NCBI GenBank assembly: GCA_943913655.1 | Contig: CALTZA010000002.1 | Location: 116,839 to 180,838, forward strand | Source: an uncultured Francisella sp. | GTDB lineage: Bacteria; Pseudomonadota; Gammaproteobacteria; Burkholderiales; Neisseriaceae | Reading direction: 5' to 3' | Length of the DNA: 64,000 nt | Shown here: piece after piece, positions 56,572 through 64,000 of the stretch | Layout of the letters: every line of letters starts with the position of its first letter | How positions within the stretch are numbered: position 1 is the stretch's first letter | Position numbers and translations under genes: made by a program | Notes under the pieces: generated by a model | The model's input: only the letters and a program-made list of their open reading frames with translations | The model's database searches: none | What the model was told of the DNA's origin: nothing

Positions 56572-57069
56572 TTAAATATTGTATTCATATATATCTAAAT
56601 CATTAAATCTGCCATATAGGTTTTCTGCATTTTTTAATGTTTTTTTATATTTAAATCCACACTTCTTCGCTACGCATAAACTAGCCATATTTGCAGGAGA
56701 ACATCTCAATATAATTAAATTAGTTATTTGGTTATCTCTTATATCTTTAATTAGCTTCAAAAGAGATTCGGTTACGATATTTTTTCCTTGATAATCTTGA
56801 TCTATCCAATACCCAACTAATCCTTTCTCTTGAGAAAGCTCTCTTAAACCGATAGTTCCTATTATTCTGCCACTATAAGTGATGAAATAGTTTAATGAGG
56901 TTCCCGCATAATCTGTCATTATAGATTTTTGCAAAAATTCTATTGTATCCTTTTCACTTTTAATTGAGTCAAGCCAAGGTAACCATTTCTTTAAGTAATC
57001 TTTATTCTTAATTGTCAACTTAAACAATTCATTACCATAACTTAGATCAAATGGTATTAGTTCTGTCAT
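56572..57069 (-). CDS. GNAT-family N-acetyltransferase, RimL/YdaF-like
   Basis: A 165-residue acetyltransferase of the Acetyltransf_3 group. Visible motifs are YLKKWLPWLDSIKSEKDTIE (the family LxxWLPWxD opening) and YSGRIIGTIGLRELSQ. The acetyl-CoA loop is GYWIDQDYQGKNIVTESLLK, and the C-terminal strand pair is LIILRCSPANMASLCVAKKC followed by GFKYKKTL. The substrate is unknown; ribosomal-protein serine or alanine acetylation is typical for relatives. It is the only apparently intact enzyme gene in this AT-rich accessory region. Confidence 0.8.
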   Translation of the reverse strand: MTELIPFDLSYGNELFKLTIKNKDYLKKWLPWLDSIKSEKDTIEFLQKSIMTDYAGTSLNYFITYSGRIIGTIGLRELSQEKGLVGYWIDQDYQGKNIVTESLLKLIKDIRDNQITNLIILRCSPANMASLCVAKKCGFKYKKTLKNAENLYGRFNDLDIYEYNI

Positions 57070-57089
57070 AGGTAAAAATCACTCTATTA

Positions 57090-57780
57090 ATAAGAAGATC
57101 GAAATATATAAAATAGGAACTATTATCCAACCAAAGTAATTCGTCAATAACGTAAATATTAGGAAGAATTATAACACATAATATATAAATAAGATAGCTC
57201 TTAAACTAGATAAAATTTCTTCATGAAATTGACTACTTTTATAAATTAAATTGTGTATAGAAAAATAACAATGAAATAGAAATAATTAAAATATACTCTA
57301 TGCGGAAAAATATTTGCAAAGAAGGGTATTACAATAGTAGTTAGAAACAATAATTTATTAATATTTTTTTGTTTTTTCTATTTTTTTTAGAAATCAAAAG
57401 CAAGAGACTGTACAGATAACAAAAAGGAAAAAAATAGGCTATAAATAACGTTATACTTCATTTTAGGTTCAATACCAAAGGCATATGGTTGCCAGTATTG
57501 TATTACAATCTGCATTAACAATAATATTAAAATATACTCTATAAAAATTGTTTTAAATATTTTATTTTCTTTATTTTTAATAAATCCAAATAAATAAGAG
57601 AAATCTTTTTTGAAGATAAAAACTATACCTTTGTTATTAGTACTTTCAATCTCCCTTTGATTATCTTTAGGCAAAAACATATAACCTAAAACACACATAA
57701 TAACATTAACAAGCCTGATGTAAGCCACATTAAATATGATTTAATAGTCACAAACATAGATCCTAAAAAGGGAAAATACA
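57090..57780 (-). pseudogene. MFS transporter fragment, frameshifted
   Basis: Reading leftwards from about 57780, hydrophobic segments occur in shifting frames: TIKSYLMWLTSGLLMLLCV, then a shift near 57695 into GYMFLPKDNQ. Next comes a 113-codon open part with two helices (IFIEYILILLLMQIVIQYW; IYSLFFSFLLSVQSLAF). After a stop at 57387, LFLTTIVIPFFANIFPHRVY and FHEEILSSLRAILFIYYV follow. The order suits the second half of a 12-helix MFS efflux protein. The N-terminal half is missing. The open part at 57387-57728 should not be taken as a small membrane protein. Confidence 0.6.
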
Positions 57781-57849
57781 ATCATACATATAATTGTACT
57801 TTCAGTATAAATGTAGAATATTACTAATTTCTTCTTTGGAAAATTAATT

Positions 57850-58356
57850 CTCCTAAGATAGCAAGGAAAGATCCTGGAGGAAGATCTTACGGGATTTACC
57901 AAATTTCTGTAAAAAGAGGGGTCATGGTAGACTATCTTAAATATACTAATGTATCAAGAACTAAAGTGTCTTAAGCTAGACATCCCAGAATTCGATAGAA
58001 AATGCAGAGATTGCCCAAAGAGATCGAGATGGTTTTGCTAGCAGCATGAATATATAAAGAAAAAATACTATAATAAACTTCAATAAAGGAATTGATCCTC
58101 GTAATCGATGCCCTGCGGTGCAAGATGTAATCTGGTCGACATCAGTACAATATGGGCCCCTAGAAATAAAAAAAGAAGAAACTCATAAAGAGCGTTAATT
58201 GGAAAAAATATCAGCAATATGTCAGATGCTGATATTGTTAATACTGTTCAAAAGAACAAGTTAGATAATGTTACAAGTGATTTCAATAAAAATTTTACTA
58301 AACAAATTAGGTATAGAATTGATGATGAAAACAAAAGACTTTTAAAATTAACATAA
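57850..58356 (+). pseudogene. Lysozyme/transglycosylase-like peptidoglycan-hydrolase pseudogene
   Basis: The first frame gives KIARKDPGGRSYGIYQISVK, then a stop at about 57972. Later pieces are RDRDGFA, DPRNRCPAVQDVIWSTSVQY and SNMSDADIVNTVQKNKLDN, and the end is KQIRYRIDDENKRLLKL (stop 58354). From memory, this series (DPGGxSYGxYQ, then AVQDVxWSxxVQHG, then a MSDADI tail and a final VxxRxxxExxxxL helix) is found in hydrolase domains of phage tails, secretion-linked effectors and conjugation genes. The specific family was not verified. The 4-cysteine secreted gene begins 28 bp further on. A duplicate of the last 20 codons lies inverted at about 59410-59471. Confidence 0.55.
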
Positions 58357-58384
58357 CTTTGAACTTATTTAGGAGAATTTAGAA

Positions 58385-58735
58385 ATGAAAAAGTTAACGA
58401 TTATAGCTTGTTTACTGTTAAGTATAAACCAAAATATGGCAAGTAATAATAAACTTGATCAAGCAGATAAAAAGTGCCTTGGTAATTCAAAAAATTTTCA
58501 TGGAGATGCTACTTGTCTTTTTCGCATGGCATTAGCGATTGATGATAAGATAACTCATCGTCTTGCTCATGATAAGAGACTTCTGGCTGAATATAATAAA
58601 GAAAGAGATGCCTTACGTAATAAATGTGAGAATGACCATAGAAGTGAAGATGGGATTTTATATGATTACAATGAGGCACTTGCTTGTCAGTGTTTTCTTA
58701 AAAAAATGAATAAACTGAATACTAAATACAAATAG
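58385..58735 (+). CDS. Small secreted four-cysteine protein, paralog 1
   Basis: A 116-residue exported protein with the signal peptide MKKLTIIACLLLSINQNMAS and a mature part of about 96 residues. The conserved cysteine sites are in KKCLGNS, ATCLFRM, RNKCENDH and LACQCFLK (the last site has two cysteines), and the rest is highly charged helix. The cysteine spacing is shared with four other copies or fragments nearby. A ribosome-binding site (AGGAG at 58371) precedes the ATG. It follows the hydrolase pseudogene by 28 bp. I suggest a periplasmic inhibitor or immunity role; no family was recognised with certainty. Confidence 0.6.
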   Translation: MKKLTIIACLLLSINQNMASNNKLDQADKKCLGNSKNFHGDATCLFRMALAIDDKITHRLAHDKRLLAEYNKERDALRNKCENDHRSEDGILYDYNEALACQCFLKKMNKLNTKYK

Positions 58736-58916
58736 AATTTTATTATAAAGAAGTTATTTTTACTTTATGTATATTACCTATTTATATACCTGCTTTTTCA
58801 TATTATTTATATAGATAAGTATGATGACATAGATAAAGAATATGTGGGGGTAAGGCTATGTCTTACATTAATTTACAAGAGCGATCATGAAACAAATTAG
58901 TTTTTTAAGAAACATG

Positions 58917-59264
58917 TTAATGGATTAATTTGTATAGCTTATCTCTGATACAACCGTTGACATAGTATGCACCATACTCGTCATAGTCAGGGCCATCTAT
59001 TGACTCATTTTTGATTTCTTCTTTGATGCATTGTTTCTTGAACTGATTTTTTAGTAATATTAGTTTTTGAGGTGAAACTTTTCCAGTTTTTTTGATTTTC
59101 TTTTCTAAGCGATCGATCGAAGATTGCTCACAATGACCGAGCAAATCTAAGCGCCCATTAGCGCTATTTTCACAAGCTTTATCTTCAGCTGTAAATTTGT
59201 AAGCTGCTTGACTCGAAGGTATCGATGCTAATAGCAACAGAGAAATGATTACTGATTTTTTCAT
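58917..59264 (-). CDS. Small secreted four-cysteine protein, paralog 2
   Basis: A 115-residue exported protein with the signal peptide MKKSVIISLLLLASIPSSQA. Cysteines lie in KACENSA, GHCEQSS, KQCIKEE and NGCIRDK, matching the four sites of paralog 1 in spacing (about 34 residues between the second and third). Sequence identity elsewhere is low, so it is an old paralog. It lies inside the inverted duplication and is convergent with paralog 1. An AGGAG lies before the ATG. Function unknown; a hydrolase inhibitor or entry-exclusion-like protein is plausible. Confidence 0.6.
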   Translation of the reverse strand: MKKSVIISLLLLASIPSSQAAYKFTAEDKACENSANGRLDLLGHCEQSSIDRLEKKIKKTGKVSPQKLILLKNQFKKQCIKEEIKNESIDGPDYDEYGAYYVNGCIRDKLYKLIH

Positions 59265-59333
59265 ATCAAAACTCCTTTATAAGGTTAAGTTGATTAAGGA
59301 TTTTTTTCTTGAAATATTCATTTTCTTATACTG

Positions 59334-59471
59334 TCTGCCATATTTTGGTTTATACTTAGCAGTAAAACAAGTTTAATCATTAATTTTTTTATTTCTAAAT
59401 TTTCCTAAAAGTTCAAAGTTATATTAATTTTAAAAGTCTTTTATTTTCGTCGTTAATTCTATACTTAATTT
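59334..59471 (-). pseudogene. Truncated copy of hydrolase end and paralog 1 signal peptide
   Basis: The minus strand reads RQIKYRINDENKRLLKLI and a stop, close to the KQIRYRIDDENKRLLKLT of the upstream pseudogene. It is followed after the ribosome-binding region by a start-less signal peptide (KKLMIKLVLLLSINQNMAD). It is a dead remnant of a second hydrolase/secreted-protein cassette. Confidence 0.7.
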
Positions 59472-59555
59472 GTCTAGCCTTTTTTAGGCTATTCAGTGTG
59501 TATATTGTTTCATCTTCTTTTTCTTTTATTTTTTATTCTTCATCAATGATGTCTC

Positions 59556-59849
59556 TTATATCAGGTCTTCTGATTTTTTATGATTTAGTATCTTATCATA
59601 CTTCACACTCAAATCAATCATCTTATCCACGGTGCATTGAGCTTTTTCAGCTCTAGAAAAAGCGCTGTTATCAACCAAGTATTTTTTTATACACTTTTGG
59701 TTTTCTATCTTAACTTCTTCATGGTATTGCTTATACAAATTCATATTTTTTGCTTTTAGCTGAGCTCTTGTACGATCAAGAGCTTTATTGCTGATATTAT
59801 TTAAGCAATCAATTAATTCGTTATAGACCTTCACTTGACATTGGTGAAT
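59556..59849 (-). pseudogene. Four-cysteine protein, paralog 3, without signal peptide
   Basis: The frame contains HQCQVKVYNELIDCLNNIS, then ENQKCIKKYL, and then KAQCTVDKMIDLSVKYDKI. This gives the same four cysteine sites as paralogs 1 and 2. The N-terminal signal peptide is absent, and the frame is preceded by stops inside the end of the virB5 pseudogene. An internal start at 59834 would leave a 92-residue protein without secretion signal or first cysteine. It is probably dead. Confidence 0.55.
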
Positions 59850-60300
59850 GTTTTATTAATAGGCTATTTGCTCAGCCTGGATCTTATTTTGCAAATCTTA
59901 AGCCGCTTTGATATTTTGCGTTTCATTTACTTCTGGATATTCTGTAACCGCTTAGCTTCGGTTTCAAATTGCCTGCGTATCAGCGCGAACTTTTTAACTA
60001 AGTACGCGGTCTGGTCTTGATTAATATTACTAGCTAATTGGATGTTACTTTTTTCTTGCTTGGGAATTAAGTCTCGCCATTCGGTAGGCAGAAAGCTATT
60101 GAGTTGATCTTTTGGTACATTTTTAATTTTGCCCTTACCGGTTATAACCTTAATTTGGTTGTTTAGTTCCAGCACTATGTGTCTGGCTTCATTCACCTGA
60201 TGTTAACGGCTCCGGGGATTAGCAACTGGCAATGGAATAGGTATCGCATGAAGCCATAGGGGGATAACAGATTGCGAACGTAGTGAGCAAATCTAATTTC
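59850..60300 (-). pseudogene. VirB5/TrbJ-like conjugation pilus-tip protein pseudogene
   Basis: The pieces, read leftwards, are AIPIPLPVANPRSR, a stop, then HQVNEARHIVLELNNQIKVI and TGKGKI. They continue with LNSFLPTEWRDLIPKQEKSN, QTAYLVKKFALIRRQFETEA, and after a shift EVNETQNIKAA, a stop, and DLQNKIQAEQIAY. The signal-peptide-plus-AIP start, the ALTG-type turn, the LPxxW motif and the final DLQxxIQAEN helix are typical of VirB5/TrbJ. That component of type IV secretion systems sits at the pilus tip. At least two stops and one frameshift inactivate it. Confidence 0.65.
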
Positions 60301-60320
60301 AAAGTCGTAGCTTAAACTGA

Positions 60321-60588
60321 GTTATTAACAAGTTATTAGCATGGGGGCCGTTATAGAATTTATGAATCTAGGTTATATAGATCATACATTCTTAAAAAAA
60401 TCTCTTTTTTATATTCAAAATCAATTAATTAAAAATTTATGCCATCCCCAGAATGTCAATAGTCTGCAAAGTTATTAACAAAAATAATTAACAACTATCG
60501 TTTTTTCTATTTAAATCAAATATTTATAAGATAAAATAGTTAATAACTTCTTAAAAAAACTGTATTTTTTATTTATTGAGTTACTAAC
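60321..60588 (+). repeat. Iteron-like 9-bp repeats upstream of repA
   Basis: The motif GTTATTAAC occurs at 60321 and 60471. GTTATTAGC is at 60332, GTTACTAAC at 60580, and the inverse GTTAATAAC at 60539. Some share flanking AG and AA bases. The surroundings are very AT-rich. Repeats in front of a replication-initiator gene recall plasmid iterons. With this AT content, chance matches are possible. Confidence 0.4.
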
Positions 60589-60774
60589 AAAAATTTAAAC
60601 AAAAAAACTTGTCTGCTTAGACGATTTTATTACACTGATTTTTCTAGACTTTTGAATATTGTGGAGAGTATTATTGAAAAATGAGAGTCCTCCTCATTAG
60701 GAGTGAGGTCTAAAAAAATATTAGCGTATTTTTCAAGACCCTGATTCAACCCTTTTACGCCAAAGGATTAAGCT

Positions 60775-61757
60775 ATGAACGATTATACCGTATCAAACGT
60801 TATTAAAGAAATTAATAACAATCAAGAAATAGCACAAATAGATATCAGTAATGTTGTTATTTATAAAAATTATTAATTCAGTCTTTTTGCTTCAGAATTT
60901 CCCCTATTCTCGCTAAAGCTAGACAAAAAAACATCAGAATACAAATTCACAAATAAAAACGGTATAACAATTACAATAAATTCTACTAAACTCGGTAGAG
61001 CAACAATGCAAGATGCTGATTTATTGCTGTACTTTATAACAAAAATCATGCAACTCATCTATGAAGATAAAATAGTAGCTAGACGAATAACGTTTACATG
61101 CTACGATTATCTTAAGAGAATTGGTAGAGTAATGAGTAACAGTACTTACGCTCAAGTTATTAAAAGTTTGCAACGGCTTTCATCAATGACATTAAGAATG
61201 AATAAAAAAGAAGGAACGGAATTTTATTTGATAGATAGTTTTTATTGTTATAAAAATGAAGCAACAAGAAAGCTAGAGAAAATAGAAGTAGTATTATCAG
61301 ACCGGCTATATAATGAAGTTGTATCAAAAAAAATAATAACAATTAACCCAAATTATTTAAAACTAAAACCGCTGGAAAAGAAAATTTATCAACTCGCCAA
61401 AATTCACTGCCGCCACGATTTATCAAATACTGAATTCACATTAGACTATTTTATAAAAAAGTAGGTTCTGTTCATGAAATTAAAAAATTCAGATTTAAAA
61501 TCAATAAATTATGCGAGAGTAAACCCTTACCTGACTTTTTGATTCACTATGATCAGAAAGAAGACAAAGTGCGATTCACTCTGCGCGAGCAAAAGCAGAA
61601 TGACGCTGATAAAAGTCAAGTTAAAAGCAGAATGAAAAGTAAGGAACTTAGAAGTAAATCACAAGATAAGTTCATTGAAAAAAGAATCTACGAGATCGCT
61701 AAAATTTATCACACGAGCAGAGTATTAAATACTATATTTACAACAGAATATTTTTAA
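60775..61757 (+). pseudogene. repA: Plasmid replication initiator RepA (RPA family), disrupted
   Basis: The ATG at 60775 follows AAAGGA. The same frame is interrupted by TAA at 60874 and then continues: SEFPLFSLKLDKKTSEYKF, LGRATMQDADLLLYFITKIM, FTCYDYLKRIG and FYLIDSFYCYKN. Next come VVLSDRLYNEVVSKKIITI and LKPLEKKIYQLAKIHCRH. A stop at 61462 ends that frame; a shift gives GSVHEIKKFRFKINK and LPDFLIHYDQKEDKVRFTL to 61757. The series matches the RPA replication-initiator family of plasmids (FPLFSL, TFTxYDLL, IEVxLSxxLYxAV, LRKPLERRIYELARKHC, LPDYxI). One stop and one frameshift inactivate it. Confidence 0.75.
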
Positions 61758-61838
61758 AACATCTAGAACTACCGTCTAGTGATTCAAAAAGCCTTACACT
61801 AGTACTATCCATGTGATTCTTGTATAGATTTTCATGAA

Positions 61839-62288
61839 TTAGTTCTTACCAATAAGATCACACTCTTTAGGGACATCAAAGGAGTGATCATTAGGCCGCT
61901 TCATATGGAGATACTTTGCATTATTACATTTATGTTCCAGCTCGTTCCTTGCCATTTTACCCATGATAGGGAAAGGTTTTCCTTCTTTTTGAACATAATA
62001 TTTTTCAAATGACCGGCATTCGTCTTTTTCTTTCGAAGAGATGCTTTCGTAAATGGGTTTTGTTGTGGGATCAACAAAAGGAGAGTTGCTTTCTGTATCG
62101 ATCTTTAAGTCTTCGATTTCGATACATCGCTTCTTCTTTGCTTGATAGACTGCTTCTTCATTACCGTATTTACTCAGATCTTCTCTACTGGGCTGCCATG
62201 TGCCAACACCACAACCAGTGCAAAGTAAAAGAAGGGATAAACTAATTGTTATTTTTTTCAAACTATCCTTTTTAAAAGTATTCCTCAT
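61839..62288 (-). CDS. Lipoprotein of the decayed secretion region
   Basis: A 149-residue protein with a lipoprotein signal: a Lys-rich start, a hydrophobic segment and the lipobox LLCTGC at about residues 21-26. The mature part is charged and has four more cysteines (RCIEIED, DECRSFEK, HKCNNAK, KECDLIG), so it could have two disulfides. No family is recognised. It lies between the virB1 and virB5 remnants on the same strand, where VirB7- or entry-exclusion-type lipoproteins usually sit; that role is inferred only from position. No stop or frameshift is seen. Confidence 0.5.
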   Translation of the reverse strand: MRNTFKKDSLKKITISLSLLLLCTGCGVGTWQPSREDLSKYGNEEAVYQAKKKRCIEIEDLKIDTESNSPFVDPTTKPIYESISSKEKDECRSFEKYYVQKEGKPFPIMGKMARNELEHKCNNAKYLHMKRPNDHSFDVPKECDLIGKN

Positions 62289-62401
62289 CCTGCAAGGCTC
62301 CTTTTTGCCAGCTAGCTGAGGTAGAGATTATAAAAATTTGCTTTAAGTATGCCTTCTTAAAAAACAAAATCGCATAAGTTTTGTCAATATTGCCACTTAA
62401 T

Positions 62402-62778
62402 ATATAGCACTGTTGTAATATTTGTTGCGCCATTTTAGATTTTTACAAAGACCAAGTTCCACTGCAGTGACTGTGTATATTTTTAAAATTAGTGCTGTTA
62501 ATTTGGGCAAAACCTACAGAAAATTGGCATTTAGGCGAGACAAGCAATTGATTAGCCTTACTGTTTCTTGGTAAGAAGAAAGCTGTTTAGACAAATAAGC
62601 CTCTCTTACAACTGCAATAGCCAAGGGGTTGTTAGCGCTTTCAACACTGATAAGCGCGCATAGTATTTGGGTGAACTTTCGGAGAGCAGGTACTAATTAG
62701 TGTATCTAGATGCATTTTAGCACTTGCAGTGTTAAGTGAGCTAATCGCTAAAAGAAACAACCATTGAGCTACTTTCAT
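62402..62778 (-). pseudogene. VirB1-like lytic transglycosylase pseudogene
   Basis: The start (ATG, 62778) and signal peptide (MKVAQWLFLLAISSLNTASA) are intact, followed by LDTLISTCSPKVHPNTMRA. A frameshift follows; the other frame reads ISVESANNPLAIAVVREAYL, ETVRLINCLSRLNANF and then, after another shift, SVGFAQINSTNF. Pieces near the end resemble CKNL and AQQILQQCY. VirB1 proteins have CAPxVHPxTMxAIVxxESxxNPxAI and NFxVGLxQIN, so the match is clear. The catalytic Glu is in VESANNP. It overlaps the preceding membrane-protein gene by four bases. Confidence 0.7.
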
Positions 62779-63077
62779 CTGCGCAAGTGTCCGTTTTGAT
62801 CAAAAATTTGAGGAGGAGTTATTGGTTCAACGCGCCAAAAATATTCCGCGATACTTTCTTCCTCATCTTTTTCATCACGAAAAAGAGGCTCTACTGCCTT
62901 ATTTGGATCATATTCTATAAATTTCAGGAACCAAATAAATGCCCCCGCTACAGCTATCATTTTTAAAAACGGAAAGATTAAATGAGGGCGCAAGATAAAC
63001 AAAATTGCTAAACTTAAAACCGCAAATACCTTTAAAGACATACCTAGAATGCGTTTTATTTCACCGATAATTTTCAT
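62775..63077 (-). CDS. Small membrane protein coupled to virB1
   Basis: This 100-residue protein has two probable transmembrane helices, at about 11-29 and 33-53, followed by an acidic cytosolic or periplasmic tail (PLFRDEKDEEESIAEYFWRV). I do not recognise the family. Its stop overlaps the start of the virB1 remnant (ATGA). That arrangement suggests it was part of the same transfer operon. The two-helix N-terminus recalls VirB2/VirB3-size proteins, but the tail is not typical. Confidence 0.5.
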   Translation of the reverse strand: MKIIGEIKRILGMSLKVFAVLSLAILFILRPHLIFPFLKMIAVAGAFIWFLKFIEYDPNKAVEPLFRDEKDEEESIAEYFWRVEPITPPQIFDQNGHLRR

Positions 63078-63145
63078 AATATTTCCTCTAAATTATTATA
63101 AATCAATCACCCCATATTCTACCGAATTACTTATTTCTTGTTTAC

Positions 63146-63299
63146 TTATGTTCTGAACAGATTCTCTTTAGTAGACTTTTCTTTAAGAAGACAAATATTA
63201 CCTGCTTTGCTTAATTTTTTATTATTAACTAAAGATTGTATTAATGTATTGTACTTTTCATTAATAATGCAGCGAGTTGCTTTGAACTTTTCTATATTT
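63146..63299 (-). pseudogene. Fragment of the four-cysteine protein family
   Basis: On the minus strand NIEKFKATRCIINEKYNTLI is followed by SLVNNKKLSKAGNICLLKEK and a stop at 63146. The two cysteines and their surroundings line up with the third and fourth cysteine sites of paralogs 1-3 (for example LKNQFKKQCIKEE and NGCIRDK). The N-terminal half is missing. It is a short and weak match. Confidence 0.35.
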
Positions 63300-63404
63300 T
63301 ATAAGTAAAACGCTGATTCGTTTCTTAGAAAGCTTACAAATAACATTAGACTGCTAGCACATGGCAGGAGCGGAAGTTGTGGCGGCGGATTTCATGCAGC
63401 GCAT

Positions 63405-64000
63405 TCTTTAAGCTACCTACACGGCAGTGAACACATAACTTAGATATACAATACAGTAATAAATCTCTCTAAGCTACCTACGCGGCAGTGAACAACACTC
63501 TTTATCGTACTCTATGCAATAATACTCTTTAAGCTACCTACGCGGCAGTGAACTCCCCTGATTTAAGAGCAACAGCGCAAACTATTCTCTAAACTACCTA
63601 CGCGGCAGTGAACCTCTGACCTGGCAGCTGGCTCAAGGCTTTTTATCTTTAAGCTACCTACGCGGCAGTGAACTTGCCGTTAAGCATATATTATTAGATT
63701 GGGCTTCTTTAAGCTACCTACGCGGCAGTGAACAACTTCTTTCTTAGATTCGGCAATGCATTAATTCTCTAAGCTACCTACGCGGCAGTGAACAACAAAG
63801 ACAGATATCTATCGTTCTAGGCGAATCTCTAAGCTACCTACGCGGCAGTGAACGGAGATCGTCAGTTAAAGCCGAAGCGGGTTTGTCTTTAAGCTACCTA
63901 CGCGGCAGTGAACAATTGCCCCTAGTATTTTTGATCGACGAAAACTCTCTAAGCTACCTACGCGGCAGTGAACTAAGCTCTCCAGTTTCTCTAGCTTCTT
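63405..64000 (-). CRISPR. Type I-F-like CRISPR array, leader-distal end, continuing past the window
   Basis: Ten 28-nt repeats begin at 63405, 63466, 63526, 63586, 63646, 63706, 63766, 63826, 63886 and 63946. Spacers are 32 nt (the first is 33), and an incomplete one reaches 64000. On the minus strand each repeat opens with GTTCACTGCC, has the stem CTGCC/GGTAG around GCGTA, and ends TAGCTT plus AAGA or AGAGA, the I-F type. This direction puts the leader and, by the usual I-F layout, cas6f and the other cas genes to the right on the minus strand. The leftmost repeat has one change (ACGG for GCGG), and the fourth has AAAC for AAGC. All spacers seen are different; I saw no match to the window by eye. 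Confidence 0.95.

Larger units (their letters stand above)
58304..59471. repeat. Inverted duplication of a hydrolase tail plus inhibitor start (arms 58304-58443 and 59334-59471)
   Basis: The plus-strand arm covers the last codons of the hydrolase pseudogene, the ribosome-binding site and the signal peptide of the 4-cysteine gene. The second arm, read on the minus strand, is the same sequence with roughly a dozen mismatches. In it the start codon is changed from ATG to ATA and the frame stops shortly after DSIRK. About 890 bp, with the rest of one paralog and all of another, separates the arms. Confidence 0.8.

Noticed and set aside
57387..57728. 113-codon open frame as an independent small membrane protein
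   Set aside because: Hydrophobic segments typical of MFS proteins continue in other frames on both sides, so it is a fragment of a broken transporter.
60690..60703. CTCCT-CATT-AGGAG hairpin as a terminator
   Set aside because: The stem has only five pairs and no T-run follows in either direction; it could be a small leader element of repA, but there is no support.
63433..63973. Self-targeting spacers matching this window
   Set aside because: Visual comparison of the spacers with the region found no match; a computed search would be needed to exclude it.

Overview
The window is AT-rich DNA from a gammaproteobacterium. The evidence is the gene order def-fmt-rsmB, a dprA-smg-topA neighbourhood, secB, rpoE with an rseA-type anti-sigma factor, and gammaproteobacterial-type housekeeping proteins. 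The many freshly broken genes, the NtrY/NtrX pair and the remnants of a plasmid with a VirB-type secretion system suggest a host-associated or intracellular lineage undergoing genome decay. Legionellales/Coxiellaceae-like is my best guess, but it is not proven by anything here.

Layout. 1-1.1 kb: a frameshifted ampG-like transporter cut by the window edge. 1.1-7.8 kb (minus): def-fmt-rsmB-ntrY-ntrX-rsmD, linking formyl-Met initiation and removal, rRNA methylation and a two-component system whose regulator has lost its ATPase motifs. 8-10.7 kb (plus): a secreted LysM-family-like protein, dprA and a frameshifted smg. 11-19.4 kb: amino-acid permease, topA, an olsB-like pseudogene and mfd. 19.6-23.5 kb: yihY, priA, secB. 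24-25 kb: a Fic-protein pseudogene. 25.5-30.6 kb: mgtE, rplU-rpmA, trpS-gshB-xerC. 30.7-34.4 kb: three tandem copies of a two-gene secreted-protein unit in successive stages of decay, with a tRNA-Lys gene between copies two and three. 34.4-54.7 kb: a dense core region (pncA-like, prlC, dxs, fba, radA, xthA, pyrE, gabD-accA-tilS-rpoE-rseA, copA, a GNAT gene, tkt, exbB/exbD).

54.7-64 kb is the accessory part. Coding density drops, base composition becomes more AT-rich, and most genes are fragments. I read it as the relic of an integrated plasmid. It holds a broken RepA-type replication initiator with iteron-like repeats in front, broken virB5 and virB1 genes, a lipoprotein and a small membrane protein overlapping virB1. 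It also holds a broken lysozyme/transglycosylase-like protein followed closely by a small secreted four-cysteine protein. At least five copies or fragments of that four-cysteine family are scattered here. This arrangement looks like decayed effector/inhibitor cassettes attached to a type IV secretion system; that is an inference.

The window ends inside a type I-F-like CRISPR array of at least ten 28-nt repeats. It reads towards the left, so its leader and cas genes should lie beyond the right edge. A solitary I-F-like repeat lies about 7 kb away at 56.27 kb.
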